NCBI GenBank assembly: GCA_030407085.1
Contig: CM059584.1
Location: 102,671,001 to 102,735,000 of the forward strand
Direction of reading: 5' to 3'
Length of the DNA stretch: 64,000 nt
DNA from: Trichopria drosophilae
Lineage: Eukaryota; Arthropoda; Insecta; Hymenoptera; Diapriidae
Shown: positions 33,260 through 43,586 of the stretch, piece by piece
Numbering within the stretch: the first letter of the stretch is position 1
Layout: each line of letters starts with the position of its first letter
Notes under the pieces: generated by a model
The model's input: the letters and a program-made list of their open reading frames with translations, nothing else
Databases searched by the model: none
What the model was told of the DNA's origin: nothing
Program-made: the position numbers and the translations under genes

Positions 33260-34092
33260 AGTATATCGAGATTCACCGTGCAATAATCATTAAAAAAACG
33301 ACGAAAATCTACTTATTCTGGTATAGTATTTATTATTATTATTATTGCCTTTATTGACAAATATAAAACTAATGTTCTCTTCAATAATATATACACATGC
33401 CAAGAGGTGAGTTACAGCTGAGGCTGTTTTCCAAACTGCCCTAAATTTATCGCAGGAAAATTGTAGAAATGTAAACTCTTTGGTAAATATGAACTCTTAT
33501 CACCGTACGACAGAAACATTTGCATTAAAATATTTATGTTCAAAATGTAGTTATAAAAATGTACGCGTTTTATAAAAAACATCAACGACGAAGGAAGTCG
33601 ATTTATACCTATAAAAAATATATTTTGAATTTCAAAATTGTGACTTCATATTTGTCATCTGCAAACACAAAAACATTAACTTGGAGTCATGGAGCGATTA
33701 CTGATTTAAAAACATAGATAGATTGGCTAACAAAGACATAATCCGCTCTTTGAACGCTATTTACAAGTCGCCATTTTGAAATTTTGAAAAGTGGCTTCTA
33801 CCATTTGCAAGATGTTTTGGACACGATGTTTTGCGTTTGTACATTGCATTGCTGTTTCCGGGTGTAAATGACAGATTTGAGAAAAAACATATTAGAATGT
33901 CGCGATTTTTCAGAAAAAAGCCAGCGTATCTTTTTTCGAATGAGTTTTGGATCAATGCTTTTGTCTCAAATAACAGACTTTTGCAAATAAGAAACATAGT
34001 GGGTAGATTTTTTTCTTGGCGATAACATTTTCCAATACTGCACTGAATTCTGAGTTCAAAAAATGTCCGTCCCGTCCTTAAAGGAATAATAT
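33260..34092. other. AT-rich stretch with a short ATT microsatellite
   Basis: (ATT)n lies at 33328-33346. Overlapping frames on both strands at 33761-34025 (64 and 78 codons) show basic, F-rich composition and no known domain. Confidence 0.4.
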
Positions 34093-34764
34093 TTTACACT
34101 CTCCATTTGAAACAGTGAAAAGTTCACTATTTGAATCAGTGAATGAATATTCACCGCCGAATCAATGGTTTACAACGTGTTCACTGCCTAAACAGTGAAA
34201 TGAAGAAATGACTTTTTTTTTATCACTGAGGAAGCAGTGAAACTTGTTACATTTGCGTTCACTGCTTTACCAGTGACTTCCAGTCAATTATATTGCAGGG
34301 ATAATCGGTCAATAAGGATATTTAATAATTTTTCATTTCTGTTTACGCTTCACAGAAGGTACGTACAATAAATATCTTAAGGATTTGCGAACAAAAAGTT
34401 ACTCACTTACTGAAAACACTGCTCAGATTTCAGTAAACCAATTTGTAACTTCCGATAGTCATTTCAGTAGAGATCAGCAGTATTGCATCATTTATCTAAT
34501 TATCCGTGTGTTAGGCAAAGATGCAACGCTGCTGAGAACTCTACCTTTATGAAAACTTTTTAATTATTTACTATTTTAGATTTATATATTCTGTTAGAGA
34601 AATATCAATAGCTGAGGAGATGACTGATTTATCTACTGTGTAACAGTTCTAAGTGTTTTGCTGCAAACATATTAACTTTTCGTTTATGTACATGAATTTA
34701 TCAAGTGAATATTCTTTTTTTTTTGTATGGTTATTGCATGGATTTATTCTTAGTTTATATAACA

Positions 34765-35202
34765 TTATTCACTACATACATTTATATATAGTTTGACCGT
34801 TATTCCATTTGTCAATTTTAGGACGCGCATAAAGATGGAAAAATACAGTTTGTCAACATTATAAAATAGCAATATTACGCATTTCAATAAAACAGATAAA
34901 CGAAATAATTTACGCGGATAAAAACTTAAGTCATGTCGCACGAAATAAGTTACGCGGGTAAAAAATTCCTCAAATACTAAAAACATATACGCCAATAAAT
35001 TACGCGGATAAAATATAAGACATAAAAAAGATATACAAACAAGACGCAGTAAATTACGCGGATAAAAAATTATAATTATACGAGCAGATACTTCACGTAG
35101 ATTTTGGGAGAGAAGGAGTGACGGGACGACCGATCTTCTTTTCTCGCCTTGCTCGATGGATCCATCTTTGTGTCCTTCATCGATGCTGAATGTCATGGTC
35201 AA
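34765..35202 (-). other. 145-codon open frame through cargo repeats, doubtful gene
   Basis: This is the longest frame in the window. Its first 40 residues (MTMTFSIDEGHKDGSIEQGE, then KRRSVVPSLL...) look protein-like and lie in the GC-richer block. From about residue 45 it reads the TTACGCGGATAAAAA array in reverse, giving repeated FYPRNL segments. After that it is hydrophobic chance sequence. The first part could be a real N-terminal exon; the rest is probably read-through of repeats. No splice donor is obvious. Confidence 0.25.
34908..35068 (+). repeat. Four copies of TTACGCGGATAAAAA
   Basis: The core TTACGCGGATA (one copy GGGTA) lies at 34910, 34950, 35000 and 35054, spacings 40, 50 and 54. 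Each copy is preceded by AATAA-like bases. It lies inside the cargo of the foldback element. Confidence 0.75.
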
Positions 35203-35865
35203 TTCTTGTAAAAATCCGCCGGTAGAAGTCGATGTTGAATTGGTGAGCGCCTCCCCTGGGTACCGGTAATGTAGCCGTCCCTGCTTACTGCACCTTCGCG
35301 AATCTCGAACGGAGAAGCGGACGGCTCAATATTTTTCTCGAATAGTATTTTTTAAGATGTAAGGAGTGGATTGCGCTCACCTTGTGACTTCAACCGGTTG
35401 GTCTAAATCGATGAAGAACACCATGTATAATGTATATTTTTACTCGAACACCGGACTAGTGTAGATATGAGCCCCCGTTGTCGGCCATGAATGTCCGGGA
35501 GCGTGTCCGTTGTGTCCGAGGAGGTGGCGAAAAAGAGAAAGAGTCCATCCCCTATTTATAGACCGGTCAATTTCCGGTTTCATCAAAGTTTTTGAAAATC
35601 TTTACTTGGAAAACCGGGCGGAACTGTCAGTTTGTCAAATGTCATTCGTTCATTTCATACTGACAGCCCGCCCGTCACATTTAGATTCCGCGCTTCATGC
35701 CACCTTTTGGTCATGACGGAGCGTCACGTCGTCAATCCTCGGGTAGATTCGTTTCTCTTCACGATTTTAGATCTCCTTCCCTCCCTAACTCCCTCTCTCC
35801 TTATTTACAACGAACGTCGCGTTACAACTGACGAACTGTTTAACGTCTTAAAGAACTGATTATAT
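35080..35865. other. GC-rich cargo block with internal inverted leaders
   Basis: The block has an LTR- or promoter-like look: CCCCTATTTATAGACCGG (35549-35566) resembles a TATA box. Plus frames of 68 and 75 codons (35510-35716, 35632-35859) show no known domain. Two related leaders face each other. The minus strand from about 35253 and the plus strand from about 35373 both read GCGCTCACC, then GACTTC, ACCGG and ATCGATGAAG in the same order. It may be an LTR pair in inverted order, a captured promoter, or a nested palindrome. Confidence 0.4.
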
Positions 35866-36051
35866 CAGCGAAATAATATCACTGATTCAAGCAGTGAATT
35901 TATTTCACTGATTAAAATAATGAACCAATTTCATTGGCTCAAACAGTGACATTTCACTGATTCGCAGTGGCGCCTTTTTCACTGTGGCACTCAGTGACTA
36001 TTCACTGAGAATCAGTGAATTTTCACTCTTTCAAATCGAGAGAGTACACTT

Positions 36052-38402
36052 CAGTTCAGTGATGTTTTAAGTGAATACAGCGATAGTCGATCAGACATGT
36101 GATGACCCACTTTCACTACAATTTCTCCTTCTAAATGTGTTATATTTTCTTTCTTTTCTATTTTATTTTATTATTTTTTTAATTTAGTTAGTATAGTCTA
36201 TTATATAATATATTTTATTTATATAATATCGTTTTTATTATTTCTATTTTCTTAATTTCATCTTATTTCACATTATGAGTATGGATCGAGAGATTTAATT
36301 TCGTACCTTTATGAACGTACTTAACCCCCCTCCCCTTTCTTCCAGAATTATTTATATAAATATTATATTTATTGAACTTAGTTATTGGATATGTTTTGTC
36401 AAGTATAAATGATTTTTGTGTTCACGACGATAATGCATTTTTAAATATACGGGTGTTCAACATTACCCACTGTTCAATCCCCCCTTCCATCCACTGATTA
36501 AAGACCCCCAAATATTCATAGCATTCATATTCACATGACAAAAAACACCGTCTGGTAATTTTCAGATTATTTTAATCCATTGTCCGAAATCGTAAAGAAA
36601 AAAAGTAATCAATATATTAGAACTGCTAGAAGGTCAAGTAAGTGCAGCATACCACGTGGTTTTAAGGTAAGAAGTAAATAAGATATTGATCAAATTAAAG
36701 CATAATCACATTTTTGAAAAGTAGAGAACATCGATCATAATATTAGAAATTTGGACGCGTTGTAAAAATTGTTTTAAAAGAAACCACAATCAAGAAATCT
36801 TTCATAACTGGGGTTTTCGAATGTGCAATTCTTGAAAACAGATCGATTACAAAGTGATCGCTGACACGATTTCGTTTCGCGGTGAATTTTATTGCAGTCC
36901 CTCGTGTCTTTTGATTTCAATATTTGGTTCGTTCCAATACTCGTTTCGTCAGTTGGACATTCATTCGTGTTTACCCAGCCGCACGTTAACATCGAGTGGG
37001 ACGAATCCGTTTTGTCGTTGAATATTTATAAAAGTTGAATCGGATCGTTATGACATGTTCATTATCGTCGACAGCATAGTCGCGAATGTAATTCGTATAA
37101 ATACAGACGATAAACCAACACGCAAAGAAGAGATGTCTTGCGATTGTTCGACATTGTCGGTTAATGGGTGCGTGCATTTCAACTCGCGTGGTTGGAGTCG
37201 AGCACTAAGTGCAATAATGGTATGGATGCATCATGATATTTTAGACAATTTTATCAAATCTTAATTCATCGGATAATTGAGATTAATGTCTTACTTATAA
37301 AATAATTTTGAAAACTGGTTTTTATGATCCTCGTGGAAGAAATCCATTTATAAGGTATTTTTGTCTATCGTTCTTATGTAATGCATAAGGAACGGACTAT
37401 TATTAGAGCACTTCTTGGACACGTTGTCGTATGAATGTACGATTTTTTTGTTAGACTGCCTTATTGGACAATGATGTAAACACCCCAGTAGTGGAATATG
37501 TGCCAGTACACAAATAGGTTATCAAATCCCAAGTAGGTTTCTTTCAAAAGAAGAAAGAAATCAAAAGATGTTGTAGACGCGTCAAGGATAAGTTCTCATG
37601 AAACTTGTCCAACAAACTTCATAGCTGTTTATATCCTTTTTTGATAGCTTATGATGTGTTGAATACGTTTATTGCATAAAGCAATCATTAACCAAATCTT
37701 AAAACACGTTTGCTGAAATATCATGTTTCTCAAACTGATCTCCACGATATGTCAAGATGTAATCAATGTATACATTTTTTATTTTAAAGTACATAACATT
37801 TATTTCATTCTAAACCCAAATTCTGATGATATTTAATGATTTGAAAAGACGCATTAAAAATTGTCGCTCCTTTTTGTAATTTTACATTGTGAATACTTTG
37901 CATCATTCCATTGGTCAGTTAGATCAATTATAATTTTCGGTACATCATTACATTCTATTTCATTAGAACTTTGGGTCTGTCCATATAAATTCAAACAACT
38001 TTCTGTTTTTATTATGCAAAATAAATCAAATTTTAAGAAAATAATTTGAATATCGCCTAATTACATTAATTTACCAACGAAAATAAATTAAGATTTTTGA
38101 AAATTGAAATTTGGTCGTTTTTGTGGTTTTTAGAAGTAAGTTACATATTTTATTGATATTATTGATTTATTCCTATCGCTCTGGATGAAATGCTTTTATT
38201 TCCTCCCTTGATATGTAATGTGCTATTTTAACATTCGGTCGCGAATTGTCGAACCCCACGCCCGTTGTATTAAAAAATATCGCTTGTATCACGTGCAAAA
38301 TAATTCTCCATCTACTCTGATTGTACGTATCGATTAAACCTTTTCAGTCACGTAATTCACACAGTTTAAAGACTAGACATAATATATTATTTTTTGATGC
38401 AG
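36052..38402. other. AT-rich stretch with a GC-richer patch at 36.8-37.3 kb
   Basis: The patch carries opposite-strand frames (36774-36992 and 36986-37177 minus; 37055-37264 plus, 63-72 codons) with Cys- and charge-rich composition but no recognised domain. 36120-36250 is nearly pure A/T. No transposon ends were found. Confidence 0.4.
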
Positions 38403-38850
38403 TAGGCGTAAAATTACCATTGTTTCATTTGCGGGCATAAATTTTATGCCCAGGAAGGGGTGAAATTGGCATTTTAGGCCCTCAAATCGAGACATAATAG
38501 TACATTATGTGCCAAGGGCGCAATTATCGATCTTCGACGATTATGAAGTTTGTCGCCCGAGCGAAGTGAGGATAACAATCACACTCGTCCGAGATCGATA
38601 TTTCGCCCGTGACCAATAATGTATTTTTTTATTTCATTGTCGTAGGACTCAATAATTCGCGGCCGAAGGTTTCGCCCTAGGCCGAGAAATCGAGTTTTAC
38701 GGCCGGAGAATCAAAAAATACAATGTTTGAATCTCAGGTGTAGAATTTTCACGCTCATGAACCTCAAGCCGGCTTCGCCGTTTCTCGAGTTATATTGTCG
38801 ATGCGTAAAACTCCATTTTACGCCCTTGATACAAAAATAACTATTTTGAG
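38403..38850 (+). repeat. Fullest copy of the hairpin-ended repeat family
   Basis: It starts at AGGCGTAAAATTACC, then the palindrome GGGCATAAATTTTATGCCC (38433-38451). It ends with GCGTAAAACTCCATTTTACG (38803-38822), then CCCTTGATACAAAAATAACT. The middle is GC-richer, with CCCGAGCGAAGTGAGG and GCCGGCTTCGCCG near 38550 and 38770. Related copies: 5331-5495 (inverted, shortened), 53193-53476 and 53915-53990. No coding capacity; class unknown. Confidence 0.65.
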
Positions 38851-38944
38851 CGAGGAATACACATATGATATCAGACGTTTCTAGTTGAAAATGTCGTGTC
38901 CAATAAGGCAGATTAAAACTTTCAAGCTTAATAAGGATTTAATC

Positions 38945-39200
38945 CCTTCCTATCACTGATCCGATATTTTGTATTTTTTGCAAATTTGAAACCAAGATTC
39001 ATTATAATGAATGAATTTGAATTTTGAAAATCTAAATATTTGATTCATATTCAGCGATACGTTAAACCTTTAAGTAATTATTTTGTAGAGAATTTTTAAA
39101 CTTTTTAATATTCCATTCACCATATAGGATTCGATAATTCAAATTTTGCAAATCTAATTCTGGATTCGTATATAACAACCCCAAAAACCTTTAAGAGGTT
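38945..39200 (-). repeat. Dispersed GATCCA-type module, two decayed minus copies
   Basis: Copy one has TTTGAATTTTGAAAATCTAA followed by ATTCATATTCAGCGAT. Copy two has CATATAGGATTCGATAATTC followed by GGATTCGTATATAACAACCC and CAAAAACC. Both follow the same order as the reverse complement of the module at 28330-28575, with more divergence. Confidence 0.5.
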
Positions 39201-39439
39201 ATTTCTTCGAGTTTCAGGAAACATTTGTGTTTTTCTATCTGCCATATTAGATTAGACATTTCATTTTGTTTAATGCAATGGTGATTCTATTATTTCTGAA
39301 CTTTAAGGAATGAATCTGAAATGTCATTAGTATGGGATAATTATCAAACCTCTCCTTTAACGAATTAGATTCTCAACAATATGAATTTTTCCACTGTTAA
39401 TTTGTAATAACTATAAACATATTACACATTGAAAAATAT

Positions 39440-39511
39440 CGATATACTTTTAAAATATAAGCATTTTTTAACAGAAACTGCAAAAATAGCTCCTTTGACG
39501 AAAAGGGTTAA
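39440..39511 (+). repeat. TTAA-ended repeat, right end only
   Basis: It ends at 39497-39511 with GACGAAAAGGGTTAA, the exact complement of the first 15 nt of the MITE at 32919. No paired left end was found. The left limit is arbitrary. Confidence 0.4.
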
Positions 39512-40616
39512 GAACAATACAGAAGTTTAAGTCGCGTTCATCTAAGTTCGTCTCTTACGAATCAGACAAATTTACTTGAGATCATTATAAAGCAGCTACA
39601 AGGGGGTGCTATAGTAAAGAGTTTATAGATTTTTATAGAACTATTATAAATTTGCAAGGCCTGTTTATGTTTCAAAACTTCGCCCCTTCTTATTGTCCTT
39701 GTTTTCATATTTATTTTTTTTCTAGTTTTCTTTATTCTCTTTGAATTGTTATTCGCGCCTTTTTCAATTTCACAATTTTTTTCTGAAGAAGCGTCTTGAA
39801 GCATTTCAACTTGAAGTCAGGAAGTCTGTTTCTTCAGTTTGAACCTTCAGTCTGCAGTAGTTACATAAGGACCGACGACTATTACATATGCAAAGGCTCA
39901 AGGTGCTTTAGAGATAAGTATAATGCTTTGCGAAGTTGAACTTAAGAACGCATATAAGAAATGATTATGAATTCTGACCTAGATATGCCAATATTTTTAC
40001 ACTTTTAGTTATATATTAACATTGTAAGCATTGAATAATATTCTTGTGTCTTTTCTATAGTTTAATATAACTATTCTCGTATTTTACCCACAGTACCGGA
40101 ATATGTTTTATTTTTCAATACCCACTTACGCAAAATCTAACCCGGTTCTGTAATCCTTAATCCCTTAGGCGTTCGCCTACTGGGATATTTACATTACTTC
40201 TGCGGTTTTGCAATGATTTTAATGAATGTACACGAATTTCGTTACAAATTAACTTGAATAAATTATTAATAATGTTATTATTGTTTTGTTTAACCACTTC
40301 TCTGAATAACTGCTGGTCTTTGTTTCTCCGCGACAATTTGCATACTTGAGAAAATTAACTATAAACATAACAAAACCAACTTAATGACAATACTACATAG
40401 TAATCCTTAAACATGAAACCATTTTGATTGTATTAATGAAATGTTTCATTCTTCAAAATACCTATTCACCTTTTGTTTTCGCAAAGGTTATTTGCTTATA
40501 AGTTTTTAATGGATAATGATTTCGACATGTTTTTTGAATCATTGGAAAACTGGAGGGCATATCTATACTTTTATGAAAATGTTTTTTCAATTTCTGAACA
40601 AAACAAAAAGATATAG

Positions 40617-40748
40617 GAAATTTTTGATCGAATTCTTTTCGTTCATTTTGTTTTCATTGCCTTGAGTTGGGCAGCAAACGGAAGTCCACTAACCAGTGAG
40701 AAATATCAAGTGCAATCAATTTTAACAGAAAATTCACGCAATAGGTGA
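40617..40748 (+). other. 43-codon frame resembling a secretory leader, no ATG
   Basis: After an in-frame TAG (40614-40616) the frame reads a hydrophobic stretch, RILFVHFVFIALSWAANGSP, then LTSEKYQVQSILTENSRNR and a TGA. The hydrophobic core followed by small residues resembles a signal peptide with a short mature part, but no ATG precedes it in frame. It could be a second exon or chance. Confidence 0.15.
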
Positions 40749-41757
40749 AATAACATTTTATTGTACTTAACATTTAAAACTCATACAATTACACATCAAT
40801 TTAAGACTACATTGAAAAGTCAAATAGACTACACATATAGTCGAGAACAAATGAAGTCTTCAGCATTTTAACGATGCCCTATTCTCAGGGGAAAAAGGTG
40901 TGCACGCAGCATCGACGATATTTTTTCAAATTAGAAAAGCATATACTTGTCGTCATTAGATGCATCAAGTTCTTTTGCATCTTAAAGAGCAGGACAAGTA
41001 TACAAATATATATAATGTATGTTTTGTAATTTATAAAGAGAAGTTACTTTATTAACTTTTAAAAAGTCACAATATTTTACTATTTACAAAAATACAAAAA
41101 CGAAAAGACCTAATTGCTACTAAGACAAGCATTATTTAACAAGACATGAATTTGTATCTTGTCAATTAGGTGAATGTTTCGCAATTCAGTAGATGCCCTT
41201 ACCATTACACATTTCTGAATTATCATGTAGTGTCTCGCAGCGAACTACCTTACATGTTTTCGGCCATAATGATTTATTTTTCGATGGTGGTATCAGAAAT
41301 TCTCTGCAGTAAATATGCGGAAAATGCTGATAGTTGTTTTTGGGAAATGCAGTTTGATTCAATTGATGTTCGGTGGCAGCAGTGGATAATGCATTCATTT
41401 CTATCTTTTTTTCTTTGGATAAAATGTAATTTTGTCATCATTTTGAAGTATACTTAGGATCATGGTATTGGTATTTGAATATGCTCGAGATGGTATTCCT
41501 GCAGAATCTGCCACGAGTTTGCTTTTGAGGTGGAAAACACGACGTCGCAAAACGTTACGTTCCATTTTTTGTGTTTAATGACTCTTTTTCACAATTTTCA
41601 CCAGACAACCATCATGGATCAGACATCATGCTTTATCATAGGCATCACGCAATGTTATTCATTCCTAGTTTGGCGGCGTATATATTGCCAATATTTTCTT
41701 TAAAAAGTCTTAAAATTGTTCAACCAAGTATTTCCTAGTCAAGTTCAACCTTATTTA

Positions 41758-41994
41758 TTACAGTAATGTTTTTTTTGTGACATCAATACATCCTGTCACC
41801 GTTTCTTGTTTAGGCATCTTTTGACCACGATAGATATAAAGGTCGCGTTTATGAGGATTTATGCACAGGTGGGAAAGAGCAACAGCCGCAAGAACCAAAA
41901 GGTAACTCAATTGAAAAAACCTTCTAATGGTGCTCGTGGTAGAAACCGAGCAACGGTTTAATATGCTCAAACCAAATGTGAACTTGAACTTCAA
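41758..41994 (-). other. 78-codon frame with hydrophobic N-terminal half
   Basis: ATG at 41992-41994. Around residues 27-43 lies FFQLSYLLVLAAVALSHLC, a membrane- or signal-like segment, followed by INPHKRDLYIYRGQKMPKQE. Composition is more balanced than in neighbouring frames. No family recognised and no support from repeats or splice sites. Confidence 0.15.
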
Positions 41995-43337
41995 ATATGC
42001 CTTTATTTTTTAATTGAACGTGCTACCATATTCTGCCATTTTAGATTGGTCATTTCGGATTGGCCAATTCGGATTGGCGTCATGATTTCCTATTCATAAC
42101 GTCATAGTGAAAAAAAATTAAATTTATGTCAAAATGGAGGTCAGATACGGAAAGAACATACTCGAGATTAGAAGTTGAATTGTCGAACAATTCCATTGAC
42201 CCATTCTAAGGAAATCCGAAATTGTAACAATTTGTACCGATTATCGGGTTAAACAGAAGTTTAATCTGTTACGATTTTTTTTTCCATTAAAAATAAATCG
42301 TTACATAAATAAAAGGCTTTTCTCCAAAAATATGCAACTGCTATTATGCTCGAATTCAAAATTTATGAAATTAAAGATGGAATATGTCAACAATTATTAT
42401 ACATAAAATAATTGTACAGATCTTAAATAGTTTTATTTTAATTTGGAGGACAGGCATGTTATATTATAACATTTTTAATAGACACTTTTAAGGTTTAATT
42501 ACTAATAACTCTTATTGATATTAGTTAACTTTGGAAGCTGCTGTACTCGTTCAGAAAAGTTAGGTAATCCTCCTCGTCGGTTACTGAACTCTAATGTTCA
42601 GCCTTCATTGATTCGTTTTGAATTAATTGGTCTGAAGATTTAAAAGTACATACTTATTTTGATGTTAAATTTTAGGTATTTATTACAGTTATTACTGCAA
42701 GTAATTTATAAAAACAAGGTATTTGATATTAGGATTAAGTTAAAAACTTAATATTTGAAAATACTGCAATTCCATGACATTACTAGCCAATGGCAGCTTT
42801 GTCATTTACCACAAAGTTCATCCATAAAAGTTTCTTCACAAAAATTTTGATAATAAATATATTCTTGTAAGTACCATATAAACTTCAGTTTTTATATTAT
42901 AAATTTTATTAAAAGTTGAACATAACAGTTTATGAAGAATATTTCTAACTGTATGCAGTTCACAAAAGCATAATAAAATAATTTTTACGAAGGGCTTACT
43001 TTTTATATTCAGATTACTAAAATATTTCTGAAAATGCATTATTCAGTCTATTTAATGCATCCCATTTTTTATACAAATTTTAAAGATATTTTATTTTAAA
43101 ATGAGGAACACACTGAATAAAACTTTCATCATATTAAAAAATCATGGTACTTTGCGATTTATGGACGTTTTGAAGCAACCCGAAGAAAGTGTTCAGATAA
43201 AATTTATTTATTCATGTTACAAAGGCATTGCTAATCGGTCGTCGAAATGCGACTGTTCGTGAAGTTCATTGTCAGAAACTTTTTACAGCAGAATTATAGA
43301 ACTTAAATTTAAGTTCGAACTTTGCAGAATAAGACTC

Positions 43338-43586
43338 TTAAAGAGCAGAAGTTAGTCTTATTGAGGTAAAAAAGACAAAACAGTTGCAATTAACGTAACG
43401 GGTCTGCGTGACGATCTTGATATCGCCTAAGTTTTCCATGTTCCTGGCCACTGCCAAGAGCATTCGTATACTATAGGTAATATAAGAGAATAATACTCCC
43501 GTTGCCGTTTGCATAAATACTACGTAAATTTCGGTTCTTTGCAATAGAGATGAATATGAGTATTTTATCAAATATATCAAGTGCAT
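43338..43586 (-). other. 82-codon frame, possible membrane-protein exon relic
   Basis: The middle reads VFMQTATGVLFSYITYSIRM followed by LLAVARNMENLGDIKIVTQT. That segment (43395-43530) is less AT-rich than its flanks. A hydrophobic segment followed by an ENLGDI-type turn is reminiscent of insect chemoreceptor loops, but the likeness is weak and from memory. No second exon was found nearby. Confidence 0.15.

Larger units (their letters stand above)
34093..36051. mobile_element. Large foldback element with GC-rich cargo
   Basis: The left arm (34093-34283) and right arm (about 35866-36051) are inverted and consist of degenerate CAGTGAA/TTCACTG units. Matching edges are ACACTCTCCATTTGAAACAG (left) and, complemented, TACTCTCTCGATTTGAAAGA (right), each followed by GTGAAAA and TTCACT. 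The cargo is about 1.58 kb: a four-copy TTACGCGGATAAAAA array (34908-35068) and a GC-richer block (35080-35865). I could not read a target duplication. A diverged piece of the left arm recurs at 63750-63810, so the arms are mobile or dispersed. Confidence 0.7.

Noticed and set aside
34765..35202. Longest open frame (145 codons) as a genuine gene
   Set aside because: Much of it translates a short tandem array and AT-rich chance sequence; only the first ~40 residues are protein-like, so it is listed as doubtful.
37450..38925. Inverted 15-mer CTGCCTTATTGGACA at both ends as transposon termini
   Set aside because: Matching stops after 15 nt, no further pairing or target duplication is seen; one such match is expected by chance in 64 kb.
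38332..39511. TTAAACCTTTTCAGTC at 38334 as left end for the TTAA end at 39511
   Set aside because: The match to the right terminus is too poor, and the interval includes unrelated repeat families.
43338..43586. Odorant-receptor gene
   Set aside because: The likeness is weak, limited to about 40 residues, without neighbouring exons or the conserved C-terminal region.
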